64,000 nucleotides of DNA from Ornithinibacillus bavariensis (GTDB taxonomy: Bacteria; Bacillota; Bacilli; Bacillales; Amphibacillaceae). This document shows, one piece after another, positions 44,484 through 52,656 of the stretch (position 1 is its first letter; every line of letters begins with the position of its first letter). Location of the stretch: assembly GCF_018333235.1 (NCBI RefSeq), contig NZ_BORP01000003.1, positions 186,001-250,000 of the forward strand. Direction: 5' to 3'. The notes under the pieces were generated by a model. The model had not been told where the DNA came from. It did no database searches and saw nothing but the letters and a program-made list of their open reading frames with translations. The position numbers and the translations under genes were made by a program.

Positions 44484-44515
44484 AAAAAAGGCTGAATCCA
44501 TTCTGAATCCAGCCC
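44484..44515 (-). terminator. Terminator of the ArsR operon
   Basis: GGCTGGATTCAG / TGGATTCAGCC-type hairpin with the plus-strand A run (44484-44489) as the minus-strand U tract, 6 nt after the last gene. Confidence 0.7.
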
Positions 44516-44521
44516 AATTTC

Positions 44522-45229
44522 TTAATAACCAAAAAAAGCACTCTTTTTGATATTCCGTTTTGAGATATTATTATCTTGTAAATAGCTATGCATAGAATCT
44601 ACCATTGACTTTGGCCCCGAAATAAAGAATCTACCATCGTTTGAATAGGAATTAGTAATCTCATCTATTTTCTGATACAATTCATCCCTTGAAGCAAGAT
44701 ATGTTACATGTATTGACGTACTGCTAGCAATAGTATCAATCTCATCTTTGAATAAATAGGATTGTGAGCTATCTAGGTAAAGTAGATGAATTGATTGGTC
44801 AGCTGTAACTCCATTTGCCTCAATCTGTTTTATAATCGATCGAAACGGTGTAATTCCTATTCCACCTGCAATTAAGAAGGTTGGACAGTTATCTCTTAAA
44901 TAAAAAGACCCGACAGGACCACTCATCCTAATTTTCATTCCCTCTTCCAGCTCTAGCATCGCCCTCTTAAAGTCACTTGGATTATCACTAATACTTGTTG
45001 TTATTTTAATAGTATTCTCTGAGGGAGCAGATGCCACACTAAATGGTCGTATCGAATTTCTGATTTTCTTATGCGTAATACTGAATAACCCATGTTGTCC
45101 TGCTTGCCACGTTACATCCTTCTCTTTTTCAAATAAAAAGGTATACACACCATCAGATTCTTTGTAGCTATCTAAGAGAACTAAATCTCTCTTTTTAAAT
45201 ACGGATAATGTATCTTGCAAAAAACTCAT
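44522..45229 (-). CDS. Ferredoxin-reductase-type FAD/NAD(P)H oxidoreductase
   Basis: A 235-residue flavoprotein of the FNR superfamily. The FAD-binding barrel covers residues 1-110 with RPFSVAS (near 61-67, the RxYS-type flavin motif) and GPVGSFYL (near 103). The NAD(P)H domain begins at IAGGIGITPFRSII (near 118-131) and ends in the aromatic FFGY that stacks on the flavin. There is no iron-sulphur domain, so it needs an external partner. AGGAGG precedes ATG 45229. It is the last gene of an ArsR-led operon. Confidence 0.87.
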   Translation of the reverse strand: MSFLQDTLSVFKKRDLVLLDSYKESDGVYTFLFEKEKDVTWQAGQHGLFSITHKKIRNSIRPFSVASAPSENTIKITTSISDNPSDFKRAMLELEEGMKIRMSGPVGSFYLRDNCPTFLIAGGIGITPFRSIIKQIEANGVTADQSIHLLYLDSSQSYLFKDEIDTIASSTSIHVTYLASRDELYQKIDEITNSYSNDGRFFISGPKSMVDSMHSYLQDNNISKRNIKKSAFFGY

Positions 45230-45270
45230 TTTTAATGCCTCCTTTTTTACCTAACTAACATTTATAAGGA

Positions 45271-45642
45271 CTATTTCCGCCAGAAAGTAGTACAGTTTGC
45301 CTTGTCCCAAATATTAAACTCAATCATTTTCTCTAGTAATGAGTAATCAAACGGCTGATTCCAAGGGAAACGTATTAACTCCTTCGTGTATTCAAAACCC
45401 GCCTTCTTAATATCATCCTCTACATATGTAATAGTCACAGCTTCAGGGGCGACAGCTAAATGTTTTTTAGATGCGCTAAACCCAATAATAAATGTGCCAT
45501 GATCTGTAAACATTGGCTGATTCCATTTAATTTCGGGCTCTAAATTTGGATAGTAATCTTTTATCCAAGTAAAAATTTCTTCTGTTCTTTCTCGATGGGT
45601 AGGATCATCAATCCCTGCTAGAAACTCAGCAAAATATTCCAT
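45271..45642 (-). CDS. DUF1801 iron chaperone, Fra/YdhG-like
   Basis: A 123-residue protein of the DUF1801 family with the YdhG-type sequence. In Bacillus subtilis the homologue (Fra) has a frataxin-like fold and delivers iron. Typical parts are FAEFLAGIDDPTHRERTEEI (N-terminal helix), EIKWNQPMF, FIIGFSASKKHLAVAPE and the C-terminal Trp-rich tail IRFPWNQPFD. GGAGGG precedes ATG 45642. It is the third gene of the ArsR operon, 17 nt after the SRPBCC gene. A role in iron handling is inferred from the homologue. Confidence 0.8.
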   Translation of the reverse strand: MEYFAEFLAGIDDPTHRERTEEIFTWIKDYYPNLEPEIKWNQPMFTDHGTFIIGFSASKKHLAVAPEAVTITYVEDDIKKAGFEYTKELIRFPWNQPFDYSLLEKMIEFNIWDKANCTTFWRK

Positions 45643-45659
45643 AAAACACCCTCCAAGGC

Positions 45660-46067
45660 TTAAGATATGTTACTTTCAAGAGATTCCTCTAAAACCTTCT
45701 TTAAGTCCTCCATTTTTCCAGCCCAACCATATTTTGCACCATTGAACGCAAAATCTTCTTTTTCAAATCCTGTTTGTTCCAGATGTAAGTAGGTCATTTC
45801 TCCCTCTTGTTTTAACGTCCACGTGACTACCGTGTTTATTGGGCCCCCTACCCATGTGTAAGATAACTTATATGGTTCATCTACTACCAAAACCTCACTA
45901 TCTACTATTAAGTCGATTTCCTTATTTTGAAACTGACATTTGTATCCTACGATAGGTTTAAAATTATTTTCCATTACCCACCTTGCAAGGGTATCTGAAT
46001 TAGTTAAGGCATCCCATACTTTATTGATAGGACTCTTAAATTGAAAATCTAACGATATATCTGCCAT
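45660..46067 (-). CDS. SRPBCC (AHSA1-like) domain protein
   Basis: A 135-residue single-domain protein with the helix-grip fold of the AHSA1/START superfamily: N-terminal FKSPINKVWDALTNSDTLARW, central GYKCQFQNKEIDLIVDSEVL and a C-terminal helix ending in LKKVLEESL. These proteins bind hydrophobic ligands, and many sit next to an ArsR-type regulator gene as here (3 nt apart). AGGAGG precedes ATG 46067. The ligand is unknown. Confidence 0.87.
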   Translation of the reverse strand: MADISLDFQFKSPINKVWDALTNSDTLARWVMENNFKPIVGYKCQFQNKEIDLIVDSEVLVVDEPYKLSYTWVGGPINTVVTWTLKQEGEMTYLHLEQTGFEKEDFAFNGAKYGWAGKMEDLKKVLEESLESNIS

Positions 46068-46070
46068 GAT

Positions 46071-46394
46071 CTATTCCTCCTCCAAAATAGTTTTAAGTAC
46101 CATTGCTCTTTCATTCCAGAACTTCTCATAAAATGATAACCAATCTTTAACCTCTTGTAAGGGGCCAGCATTTAATCGATATCTAGTTTCTCTACCTAGT
46201 TTACGGTTCGTTACAAGATTCGCTTCTTTAAGGATCGCCAAGTGTTTTGAAACTGCGGTACGTCCAATTTGAAATTGTTCCGTTAATTCATGAAGAGGTA
46301 CCTCTTCTTCATCTGCCAGCAAGCGTATTAATTTACGTCTTGTCGGATCTGCTATAGCTATAAAAACATCACGTCTTTGGTGAGTGCTGTTCAA
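46071..46394 (-). CDS. ArsR-family winged-helix regulator
   Basis: A 107-residue regulator with the ArsR fold (HQRRDVFIAIADPTRRKLIRLL, then FQIGRTAVSKHLAILKEANLV as recognition helix and KLGRETRYRL as wing). It lacks the ELCVC metal-binding motif of CadC, so it is probably not a metal sensor of that class. TTG 46394 follows AAAGGG by 8 nt and is favoured over GTG 46403 and ATG 46400. It leads the operon with SRPBCC, DUF1801 and flavoreductase genes. Two copies of an inverted repeat upstream are likely operators. Confidence 0.85.
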   Translation of the reverse strand: MNSTHQRRDVFIAIADPTRRKLIRLLADEEEVPLHELTEQFQIGRTAVSKHLAILKEANLVTNRKLGRETRYRLNAGPLQEVKDWLSFYEKFWNERAMVLKTILEEE

Positions 46395-46418
46395 TGTCAT
46401 CACCCTTTATATTTATTA

Positions 46419-46460
46419 GACACTAATTGGTGTCTTAATTATACGCCACCAATTAGTGTC
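46419..46460. promoter_or_regulatory. Paired operators of the ArsR operon
   Basis: GACACTAATTGGTGTC (46419-46434) and its reverse complement with one change, GCCACCAATTAGTGTC-type (46445-46460), 26 bp apart centre to centre, directly upstream of the regulator gene. Confidence 0.7.
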
Positions 46461-46546
46461 CAGTCAAATGTATATTATTTATATTAGCCCTTACCCTATT
46501 TATTTCTCTATTACTCTTGCAAAATTTCCACTCGATACTCGCAAAA

Positions 46547-46996
46547 TTATAAATCAATATACCTCACTTGCAACCCAGAAATTTGACCTAGTAACTTCCG
46601 ATAATACTCCGAGCGAATCGAAAACTCGCCATATTCTTCATGCGTTGTACATGAAAACCAAGCAAAGTCATTTTTTAGAAAAGTCAAATCCTCAGGCAGG
46701 TTTGGTGCCACCCAATCATAAAGTGTATTTGCAGATTGTTGCAATAGACTACATGTATCCCGATTCGATTCCATTACATATACAGTTGCTTTTGGACCTT
46801 TTGTAATGGTATTTGCCCATTTTTTAGTTTTATAGGTTTCCAGAATATATGGCTGAAACTTCTCTAGTATTACTGGATTATATTTCAGTTCTTTTCTTGT
46901 TACGAAATAGAATTTATCTGAATGATCACATAGCACCTTCATTAACTGCTGGTAGGTTTCTCCAGTAGGATTTTCAACTATTTCCCAGTATTCCAT
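46547..46996 (-). CDS. Conserved hypothetical protein
   Basis: A 149-residue soluble protein of no recognised family. It begins MEYWEIVENPTGETYQQLMK and contains KWANTITKGPKATVYVMESN and an aromatic, charged C-terminal region. ATG 46996 is chosen because AAAGGTG lies 6 nt before it. No signal peptide, membrane segment or catalytic motif is visible. It is flanked by the ArsR operon on one side and the RNHCP gene on the other and has no operon partner. Confidence 0.65.
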   Translation of the reverse strand: MEYWEIVENPTGETYQQLMKVLCDHSDKFYFVTRKELKYNPVILEKFQPYILETYKTKKWANTITKGPKATVYVMESNRDTCSLLQQSANTLYDWVAPNLPEDLTFLKNDFAWFSCTTHEEYGEFSIRSEYYRKLLGQISGLQVRYIDL

Positions 46997-47063
46997 TTCA
47001 ATCACCTTTTTCACATTATTATTATTTTCTATACGTGATACGCTTTAAAATGCATCCATTGTA

Positions 47064-47099
47064 TAAAAATGCCTTCCCAATTATAAAATTGAGAAGGCA
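47064..47099 (-). terminator. Terminator of the RNHCP gene
   Basis: GCCTTC-T-CAATT / AATTG-G-GAAGGC stem with a U tract on the minus strand, about 10 nt after the stop codon. Confidence 0.88.
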
Positions 47100-47108
47100 G
47101 AGAATAAT

Positions 47109-47426
47109 CTACATAAGTGAATAAGAGGTCATTAGACTCAAAATATTATCTTCCTGAATCGTATTATAAGCTACCTTATTCCGTTGTAATTTACCACATT
47201 TTATACATTCATGAATAATTTGATAACCCTTTTTCCCAGAGTAGTCTAAGCTAATCGGACGCATTAAGCCCTGACAATTACTTAAACGATCACCAGGTTG
47301 ATTATCGAGGTGCTTTGAAAATAAACAAAATGGACAGTGATTTCGATAGCTGCCATTTGTTAAAGGCATGACATTTGCTCCACAATTTCCGCATTGAAAA
47401 GCTGTGTTTTCTGATATTCTACTCAA
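47109..47426 (-). CDS. RNHCP-domain zinc protein
   Basis: A 105-residue protein named for its RNHCP motif (YRNHCPFCLFSKH, near residues 27-39). It has three CxxC pairs (CGNCG, CPFC, CIKCG), so it probably binds zinc in one or two ribbons. The start is taken at TTG 47426 with GGAGG 9 nt upstream; the extension to 47459 contains the ribosome site. It is monocistronic with a strong terminator. The family is widespread in bacteria, and its function is unknown. Confidence 0.82.
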   Translation of the reverse strand: MSRISENTAFQCGNCGANVMPLTNGSYRNHCPFCLFSKHLDNQPGDRLSNCQGLMRPISLDYSGKKGYQIIHECIKCGKLQRNKVAYNTIQEDNILSLMTSYSLM

Positions 47427-47487
47427 CGTTATCTTCCTCCAAGATGAATTTTCCATCATTGGAGAAAGGGTTCCGTTTGTTTTCCTA

Positions 47488-47693
47488 CTAAAAATGTAGT
47501 TTCAGGCTTTTAAGGCGAAGGGACATATTCACCGCTCTGTTCTGGAGAGCGATTACTTCTAGTTCCTGCTTCACAAGGACATGTTGCATCCCCTGATCCG
47601 GACCATGATTGACTTTTTCATAATTGTATCAACCACTGTAAGACGGACTTCTCCACCTTCCACTAGTAGGTGTTCATCCTTAATCACTGACAT
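47488..47693 (-). pseudogene. Frameshifted small gene
   Basis: ATG 47693 has AGGGGA about 8 nt upstream. The frame reads MSVIKDEHLLVEGGEVRL and TVVDTI, then meets an early stop at 47571. Restoring one T in ATTATG joins it to a second open frame (YEKVNHGPDQGMQHVLVKQE, then LEVIALQNRAVNM) that ends at 47488. The combined product of about 68 residues has no family I recognise. Two separate tiny genes are less likely than one broken gene. The remaining bases to 48012 show no coding signal. Confidence 0.4.
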
Positions 47694-48012
47694 AGGCATC
47701 GTCCCCTAGAAGATCCGATTGAGTTTTACTAGTTGATTCAAAAAATCACTCCAAAATTTCTTTTTATTTAGATTATTCCCTTCCCTAATTATATAATCTA
47801 TTAGACTCGAAAACAAATATAGATTAATAGTTATTGTGTTAAGGGAATCATTGCGTAATCTCCTTTTATATAGCATTTCCCAGATATAAAAGCAAAGTGT
47901 ATTTTGGGGAGGAAGTAAACTTAACCTTCGACAGGAATGGATGTCGTATAATGTTGTAATTAAAAATACATATCGACCATTTAGAATGATTATGTTTCAT
48001 GCACTATCTAAC

Positions 48013-48855
48013 TCATTCTTCCTCAATTCGCATCCTCATTTCCATTAATATCCCTTTTTCTCGATTGGAAGAGTAATGAAGGTTTACCAATGACTCGTAA
48101 ATATCACTTATTACCGTTAATCGATTGTCTTCTACGTATTGGAGGAGCTTTTTTAAATTTGTAAAATAATCCTGTTCTGATAAGCTATAAAAAGCAATAC
48201 ATACATATTTCCCCCGAGGAATGGTTGCGATCTCGGTATCTTTTGATAGTTCCAAGGTATCCTCGTTCGATAAGACAGGTGTGAATAAATATTTGTAGGA
48301 GACTTCCTCGGCACAGGTATATGACCGGTAAGGGAAGATAGCACCATAATCATTGTACCGAAAACCCTCTGTCGATGCTGTAATTTGCTTAAGTTTTTGA
48401 AACGATGCATTTAATATATTTGTCGGATTAATTCCATCAGCGCCTGTCTGAATAATTTGGGTTTCCTCTTCATGAGAGAAAAATACTTCACCTATTGTCG
48501 GGTACTCCTTTATACGCTGTATACCCTTTTTCGCACTTGTAATTGTTTGTTCAATTTGCATTAAGTTATCAATTTTATCCTTTACAACTCTTTCTTGTTC
48601 TTTTAAAAATACTAGTAAATCATCTGCGTTAAATTCCTGCACCTCTTTTATTTCCTTTAAAGGGATGCCAATATATTTCAAGGATTTGATTAAGTCTAAC
48701 AGGTATAACTGCGAATCATCATAATAGCGATAGTTCGTATTTGGATCAATATAGGCCGGTTTAAACAAGCCAATTTTATCGTAATGCCGAAGCGCTTTTA
48801 TCGAGATATTCATTAGCTTAGAGACTTCGCCTATGGAATAGTATCTTTCCGTCAT
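48013..48855 (-). CDS. MerR-family regulator with effector-binding domain (BmrR-like)
   Basis: A 280-residue regulator. The MerR DNA-binding domain fills residues 1-75 (YSIGEVSKLMNISIKALRHYDKIGLF, then YIDPNTNYRYYDDSQ), followed by a coiled-coil helix (residues 80-118). The C-terminal GyrI/BmrR-like drug-binding domain spans about 125-275. AAGGATG precedes ATG 48855. It lies downstream of an MFS multidrug exporter gene in the same direction, separated by a strong terminator. It is likely to activate efflux in response to a lipophilic cation, as BmrR does. Confidence 0.9.
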   Translation of the reverse strand: MTERYYSIGEVSKLMNISIKALRHYDKIGLFKPAYIDPNTNYRYYDDSQLYLLDLIKSLKYIGIPLKEIKEVQEFNADDLLVFLKEQERVVKDKIDNLMQIEQTITSAKKGIQRIKEYPTIGEVFFSHEEETQIIQTGADGINPTNILNASFQKLKQITASTEGFRYNDYGAIFPYRSYTCAEEVSYKYLFTPVLSNEDTLELSKDTEIATIPRGKYVCIAFYSLSEQDYFTNLKKLLQYVEDNRLTVISDIYESLVNLHYSSNREKGILMEMRMRIEEE

Positions 48856-48888
48856 ATGTTCATCACATCCTTAATCATACCGTATAGC

Positions 48889-48929
48889 AAAAACTGTATT
48901 CCTTGCAACATACAAGGAATACAGTTTTT
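48889..48929. terminator. Perfect 17-bp terminator hairpin
   Basis: Arms 48889-48905 and 48913-48929 are exact reverse complements with a 7-nt loop, flanked by A and T runs. It ends the MFS transcript before merR. Confidence 0.92.
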
Positions 48930-48935
48930 CCATAC

Positions 48936-50102
48936 TTATGCCTTTTGGTGTTTTGGTTCTTTCCATGCAAGTGTTAGCCCAATTCCTATAGCTAAAATAA
49001 TGGTTGCAAAATAAAACGGGTAATTAAGATCAATATCGAATAATAATCCACCGATTACTGGCCCAATCACATTCCCGACACTGGTAAACATAGAGTTCAT
49101 ACCAGCAACAAAGCCTTGTTCCTTACCAGCAATTCTTGTTAGATATGTCGTTACAGCTGGGCGCATCAAATCAAATCCAATAAATACTGTGATGGTAACA
49201 AGTAAAATTGTAAAATATTCATGAACCATCGTTAATAAAAATACGAGAACAGCCGACACCATAAGGCTATATCGGATTAAGCGAATTTCCCCTAGCCATT
49301 TGGTTAAGCGATCAAATAACACAATTTGAAAGAATGCACCGATAATGCCTCCACCTGTTATCGCAATGGCAATATCCTTCGGTGTGAAACTGAACTTATG
49401 ATCGACAAACAATGAAAATAGCGATTCAAAGGATGATAAACCGAATGAGAATATCAATATGATCACAAAGGATATAAAATACATCGGTGCAAAAATTCGT
49501 TTCCAACCTTTATTTTGTCCTACATTGTCTTCCTCATGTTCAGGATTTCTCTCTGGTTCATGAAGCAGTATAAATGACAATATTGCGGCAACTAAAGCAA
49601 CGCCTGCTGCAACAAAGAACGGTAAACGAGTATGAATATCTGCTAAGAAGCCCCCGATACCAGGTCCGATAATAAATCCTGTTGAGATAGCTGCCGACAT
49701 ATAGCCCATTGCTTTGGAGCGAGTTTCAATCGTAGTAATATCAGCAATAAAAGCCGTTACTGCTGGCATGATGAAAGCTGCACTTACCCCTCCAAGCATA
49801 CGTGATATAAAAAGTAAGCTAACTGAATTTCCGATTCCAAATAGTAATTCGGAAAAACTAAAAATAATTAAGCCAACTACAATCATTCTTTTACGACCAA
49901 ATTGATCAACCCATCGACCTGCAATTGGTGATACAAGCAATTGTACAAAAGCAAAAGCAGCGACCATATTGCCGAGTACCGACCCAGATAAATGCAATTC
50001 ATTCATAATAGTGGGAACGACTGGAATAACAAGACTAATTCCCAAGAATGCGATGAAGATATTTGCTAAAACGATAGTTAATACAATGTTGTGTTTCCGC
50101 AT
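48936..50102 (-). CDS. MFS multidrug efflux transporter (Bmr/NorA-like)
   Basis: A 388-residue proton antiporter with 12 helices. Motif A is GRWVDQFGRKRMIVVGL (near residues 60-76), motif B lies in RMLGGVSAAFIMPAV (near 106-120) and motif C in GFIIGPGIGGFL (near 138-149), all typical of DHA1 drug exporters such as Bmr and NorA. AAGGGAG precedes ATG 50102. The next gene in the same direction is a BmrR-like regulator, which supports multidrug export. Fluoroquinolones and cationic dyes are usual substrates in the family. Confidence 0.9.
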   Translation of the reverse strand: MRKHNIVLTIVLANIFIAFLGISLVIPVVPTIMNELHLSGSVLGNMVAAFAFVQLLVSPIAGRWVDQFGRKRMIVVGLIIFSFSELLFGIGNSVSLLFISRMLGGVSAAFIMPAVTAFIADITTIETRSKAMGYMSAAISTGFIIGPGIGGFLADIHTRLPFFVAAGVALVAAILSFILLHEPERNPEHEEDNVGQNKGWKRIFAPMYFISFVIILIFSFGLSSFESLFSLFVDHKFSFTPKDIAIAITGGGIIGAFFQIVLFDRLTKWLGEIRLIRYSLMVSAVLVFLLTMVHEYFTILLVTITVFIGFDLMRPAVTTYLTRIAGKEQGFVAGMNSMFTSVGNVIGPVIGGLLFDIDLNYPFYFATIILAIGIGLTLAWKEPKHQKA

Positions 50103-50210
50103 ATTGTTCTACTCCCTTAAAAAACGTATATAACCTAATTTAATGCCTACCCTTAGGGGAGAGTCAATGGATTTGTACTTATTTTACAATAAAGGTGTTT
50201 ATCTCTATTT

Positions 50211-50458
50211 CTAGCTAATCTGGCTTATATCGATAATCCCAGGGCTTGACATCCTATTGAAGGACATATAATTATTCTTATCCAAATCGCCACTTAGTAG
50301 TCGTAGGGTTGTTTGTTGATCTACTTCTAATCCGTTATATGCGAGTTTCCTCGTATTTTCTTAGCTAGCCCATCCTCCCCAAATATCAATTAAGTTACAC
50401 TTATAAGTTCACTTAAAGGGATATTCGTATCTCCTGCCACCCATAAATTGGGTTCCAT
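50211..50458 (-). pseudogene. Probable decayed gene, family unknown
   Basis: Three minus-strand pieces line up. MEPNLWVAGDTNIPLSELIS runs to a TAA; the same frame resumes with LIFGEDGLAKKIRG. A frame change then gives KLAYNGLEVDQQTTLRLLSG and DLDKNNYMSFNRMSSPGIID before a stop at 50211. The composition looks protein-like, but the frames are short and other readings are possible, so this is tentative. Confidence 0.35.
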
Positions 50459-50510
50459 AATCTCTATCACGTAAATTACCAGATGGAATGGAGGGAAAAT
50501 GGCAAAAGGA

Positions 50511-50546
50511 AAAGGACTAGCCCGTATTTTATTGGGCCAGCCCTAT
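50511..50546 (-). terminator. Hairpin, possible terminator downstream of hpt
   Basis: Minus-strand AGG-G-CT-G-GCCC / GGGC-T-AG-T-CCT stem followed by TTTT. It is about 130 nt after the hpt stop codon. Confidence 0.5.
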
Positions 50547-50677
50547 TGTAACGAAAAACTAATGGAATAACGGTTAACTTCACAATGGTTCTCCCATTAC
50601 CCTACACCGCTTCTAGCCGTTTCGATACGAACTATTTAGTAGGAGATACGTTAAGAAGAGTATACGACTTGCTACTT

Positions 50678-51202
50678 TCAATTATCAATCACTTCAAATA
50701 TATAAGGGGTATTACGATAATGATGACCAAAGTTCAGGCCATATCCCGCTACAAACAGGTCTTCTATAACAAACCCTTTATAGTCAACATCAATATCGGC
50801 TTGTCTACGTGACGGTTTATCAAGAAGTGTACAAGTTTTTAAGCTTTTGGGATGTTTTTCTCTTAATACATCGTATACTGCCTTCATTGTATTCCCCGAA
50901 TCCAATATATCATCAACGATAAGAACATCATATTCGGAGATATCCTCTGTGAGGTTCGAGAATATTTTCACTTCACCTGTGCTCGTTTTTTCAAATCCGT
51001 AACTTGCCGTTTCTATAAATTCAATTCGAACTGGAATCGTGATATGCCTTACAAGATCTGCTGTAAAAATAAAGCTTCCTCTTAATAATGAAATAACAAG
51101 AAGATTTTTACCCTCATTTTCATAATCCTTTGATATAACTGTGCCTAGTTCCCTTATCTTTTCTTTTATTTCTTCTTCCTTGAATAAAACATTTTTTATC
51201 AT
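50678..51202 (-). CDS. hpt: Hypoxanthine phosphoribosyltransferase
   Basis: Salvages hypoxanthine and guanine to IMP and GMP using PRPP. The 174-residue type I PRTase has the PRPP-binding loop VLIVDDILDSGNTMK (near residues 92-106), the upstream LLRGSFIF loop (near 40-47) and the C-terminal hood segment FVIEDLFVAGYGLNF with the catalytic region. Length and motifs match Hpt. It lies 44 nt downstream of a purine permease gene in the same direction, so uptake and salvage are linked. A second hpt near the replication origin is normal for bacilli, so this may be a paralogue. Confidence 0.9.
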   Translation of the reverse strand: MIKNVLFKEEEIKEKIRELGTVISKDYENEGKNLLVISLLRGSFIFTADLVRHITIPVRIEFIETASYGFEKTSTGEVKIFSNLTEDISEYDVLIVDDILDSGNTMKAVYDVLREKHPKSLKTCTLLDKPSRRQADIDVDYKGFVIEDLFVAGYGLNFGHHYRNTPYIFEVIDN

Positions 51203-51246
51203 TCATTTCTACCACCCTAGTTATAATTCACATGTACAGATTTTAT

Positions 51247-52533
51247 TTAAAATACGTACTGAATAACAAAGTTACCGATAAACAAAATGGCAATCAAATA
51301 AAGTGCAGGGTGGATTTCCTTCCATTTCCCCAGAAGGAGCTTTATCAATGGATAAAGTATAAAGCCAATTGCCATACCATCTGCAATACTATACGTTAAG
51401 GGAATTAATACAATAATTAATAGTGCTGGTATACATTCCGTTAACTCATCCATTTGTATATGAACAATGTTTTGCAACATTAGAATCCCAATCAATATCA
51501 ATATTGGAGAAACTGCACTTGCAGGAACTATTTTAATGATCGGTATAAACAAGATGGAAACAAGAAACATAATTCCAGTTACAATACTCGTTAGCCCAGT
51601 TCTGCCACCAGCTGTAATTCCTGCCGCTGCTTCCACTGATGCTACAGTAGGACTTGTACCAAATATTCCTGAGGATAAAACCGAAACCGCAGTTGCCTGA
51701 AGTGATTTCTTGCTGCTTTCAGGACGATTAAGCATTTTACTATGCCCATGTATTAAACCAATGTTCTCAAACACAATCACCATAGCAAAAGAAATGGAGG
51801 TTAGCCAGAAAATGATATTTCCAGCCTGTCCCCACGATATTTGGCCAAACACGCCAATGTATTCATGAAAGGATGGCATAGAAAGAGATATTCCCTCAAA
51901 ATTAGAACCACCGAACCAAATCGTTAGAAACGAGGTAATAATAATACTTAATAATAGGTTTCCTGGTACATTTTTAATAAATAATAGAATGGTAATCGTT
52001 AAACCAATAAACGTTATGATTGCTGTAGGGCTGCTCAAATCACCAATTGCAAGTAATGTGTGCTCAGAGCTTGTAATAATGCCCGCATTTTCAAATCCTA
52101 TTAAGATGAGTAGGATGCCTATTCCAATTGTAATGGCTTCCTTTAAGGAATTAGGAATGGAGGATGTGATTACTTTGGCCAATGGTGTAAAGGCAATAAC
52201 AATGAAAACGAGGCCAGAAACAAAAACCATTGCCAAGGCTTCCTGCCAGGAAAATCCCCCAGATTGAACGATCGTATATGTGAACATTGCATTAAGGCCC
52301 ATACCAGGAATAATAAGAAGAGGAGCATTGCTCCATAACCCCATGACTAAGCAGCCAATAAAACTGGTCAAAATAGTTGCAATAATCCCTGCTTCCATTG
52401 GGATTCCTGCTACCGCTAAAATTGTTGCATTAACAATAATAATATAGGCCACAGTAATATATGAAATTAACCCCGCAGAAATTTCTTTTGTAATTGTCGT
52501 ACCATATTGATTAAATTTAAAAAAACGCTCCAT
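51247..52533 (-). CDS. NCS2-family purine permease (AzgA type)
   Basis: A 428-residue membrane carrier with 13-14 helices of the AzgA (guanine/hypoxanthine) branch of NCS2. Diagnostic parts are KEISAGLISYITVAYIIIVN (helix 1), GLNAMFTYT (near residue 80), the SIPNSLKEAITIGIGILL segment and the TSPTVASVEAAAGITAGGRTG motif (near 293-313). AAGGTGA precedes ATG 52533. It is the first gene of a two-gene salvage operon with hpt, and a LysR gene is transcribed away from the same intergenic region. PbuG/PbuO-like proteins of bacilli are the nearest named relatives. Confidence 0.9.
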   Translation of the reverse strand: MERFFKFNQYGTTITKEISAGLISYITVAYIIIVNATILAVAGIPMEAGIIATILTSFIGCLVMGLWSNAPLLIIPGMGLNAMFTYTIVQSGGFSWQEALAMVFVSGLVFIVIAFTPLAKVITSSIPNSLKEAITIGIGILLILIGFENAGIITSSEHTLLAIGDLSSPTAIITFIGLTITILLFIKNVPGNLLLSIIITSFLTIWFGGSNFEGISLSMPSFHEYIGVFGQISWGQAGNIIFWLTSISFAMVIVFENIGLIHGHSKMLNRPESSKKSLQATAVSVLSSGIFGTSPTVASVEAAAGITAGGRTGLTSIVTGIMFLVSILFIPIIKIVPASAVSPILILIGILMLQNIVHIQMDELTECIPALLIIVLIPLTYSIADGMAIGFILYPLIKLLLGKWKEIHPALYLIAILFIGNFVIQYVF

Positions 52534-52656
52534 CTAATCACCTTTCCACTTTACCTTTTAAAGGAATATGAAAATCATGATAACATGGACATATCCATAT
52601 GGAAAATATATAATTTAAATGGAAACTATATGTTTTTTATATAGAAGGAGAAATGT

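Larger units (their letters stand above)
50103..50677. other. Long intergenic region with decayed coding sequence
   Basis: No intact gene in 575 bp. It holds the MFS leader, a probable decayed gene (50211-50458) and a hairpin near 50511-50546. The rest shows no signal I can name. Confidence 0.5.

Noticed and set aside
50501-50572. Short plus-strand frame of 23 codons with a GGAGGG site
   Set aside because: Spacing to the ATG is too short, it overlaps a hairpin, and no similarity is recognised.
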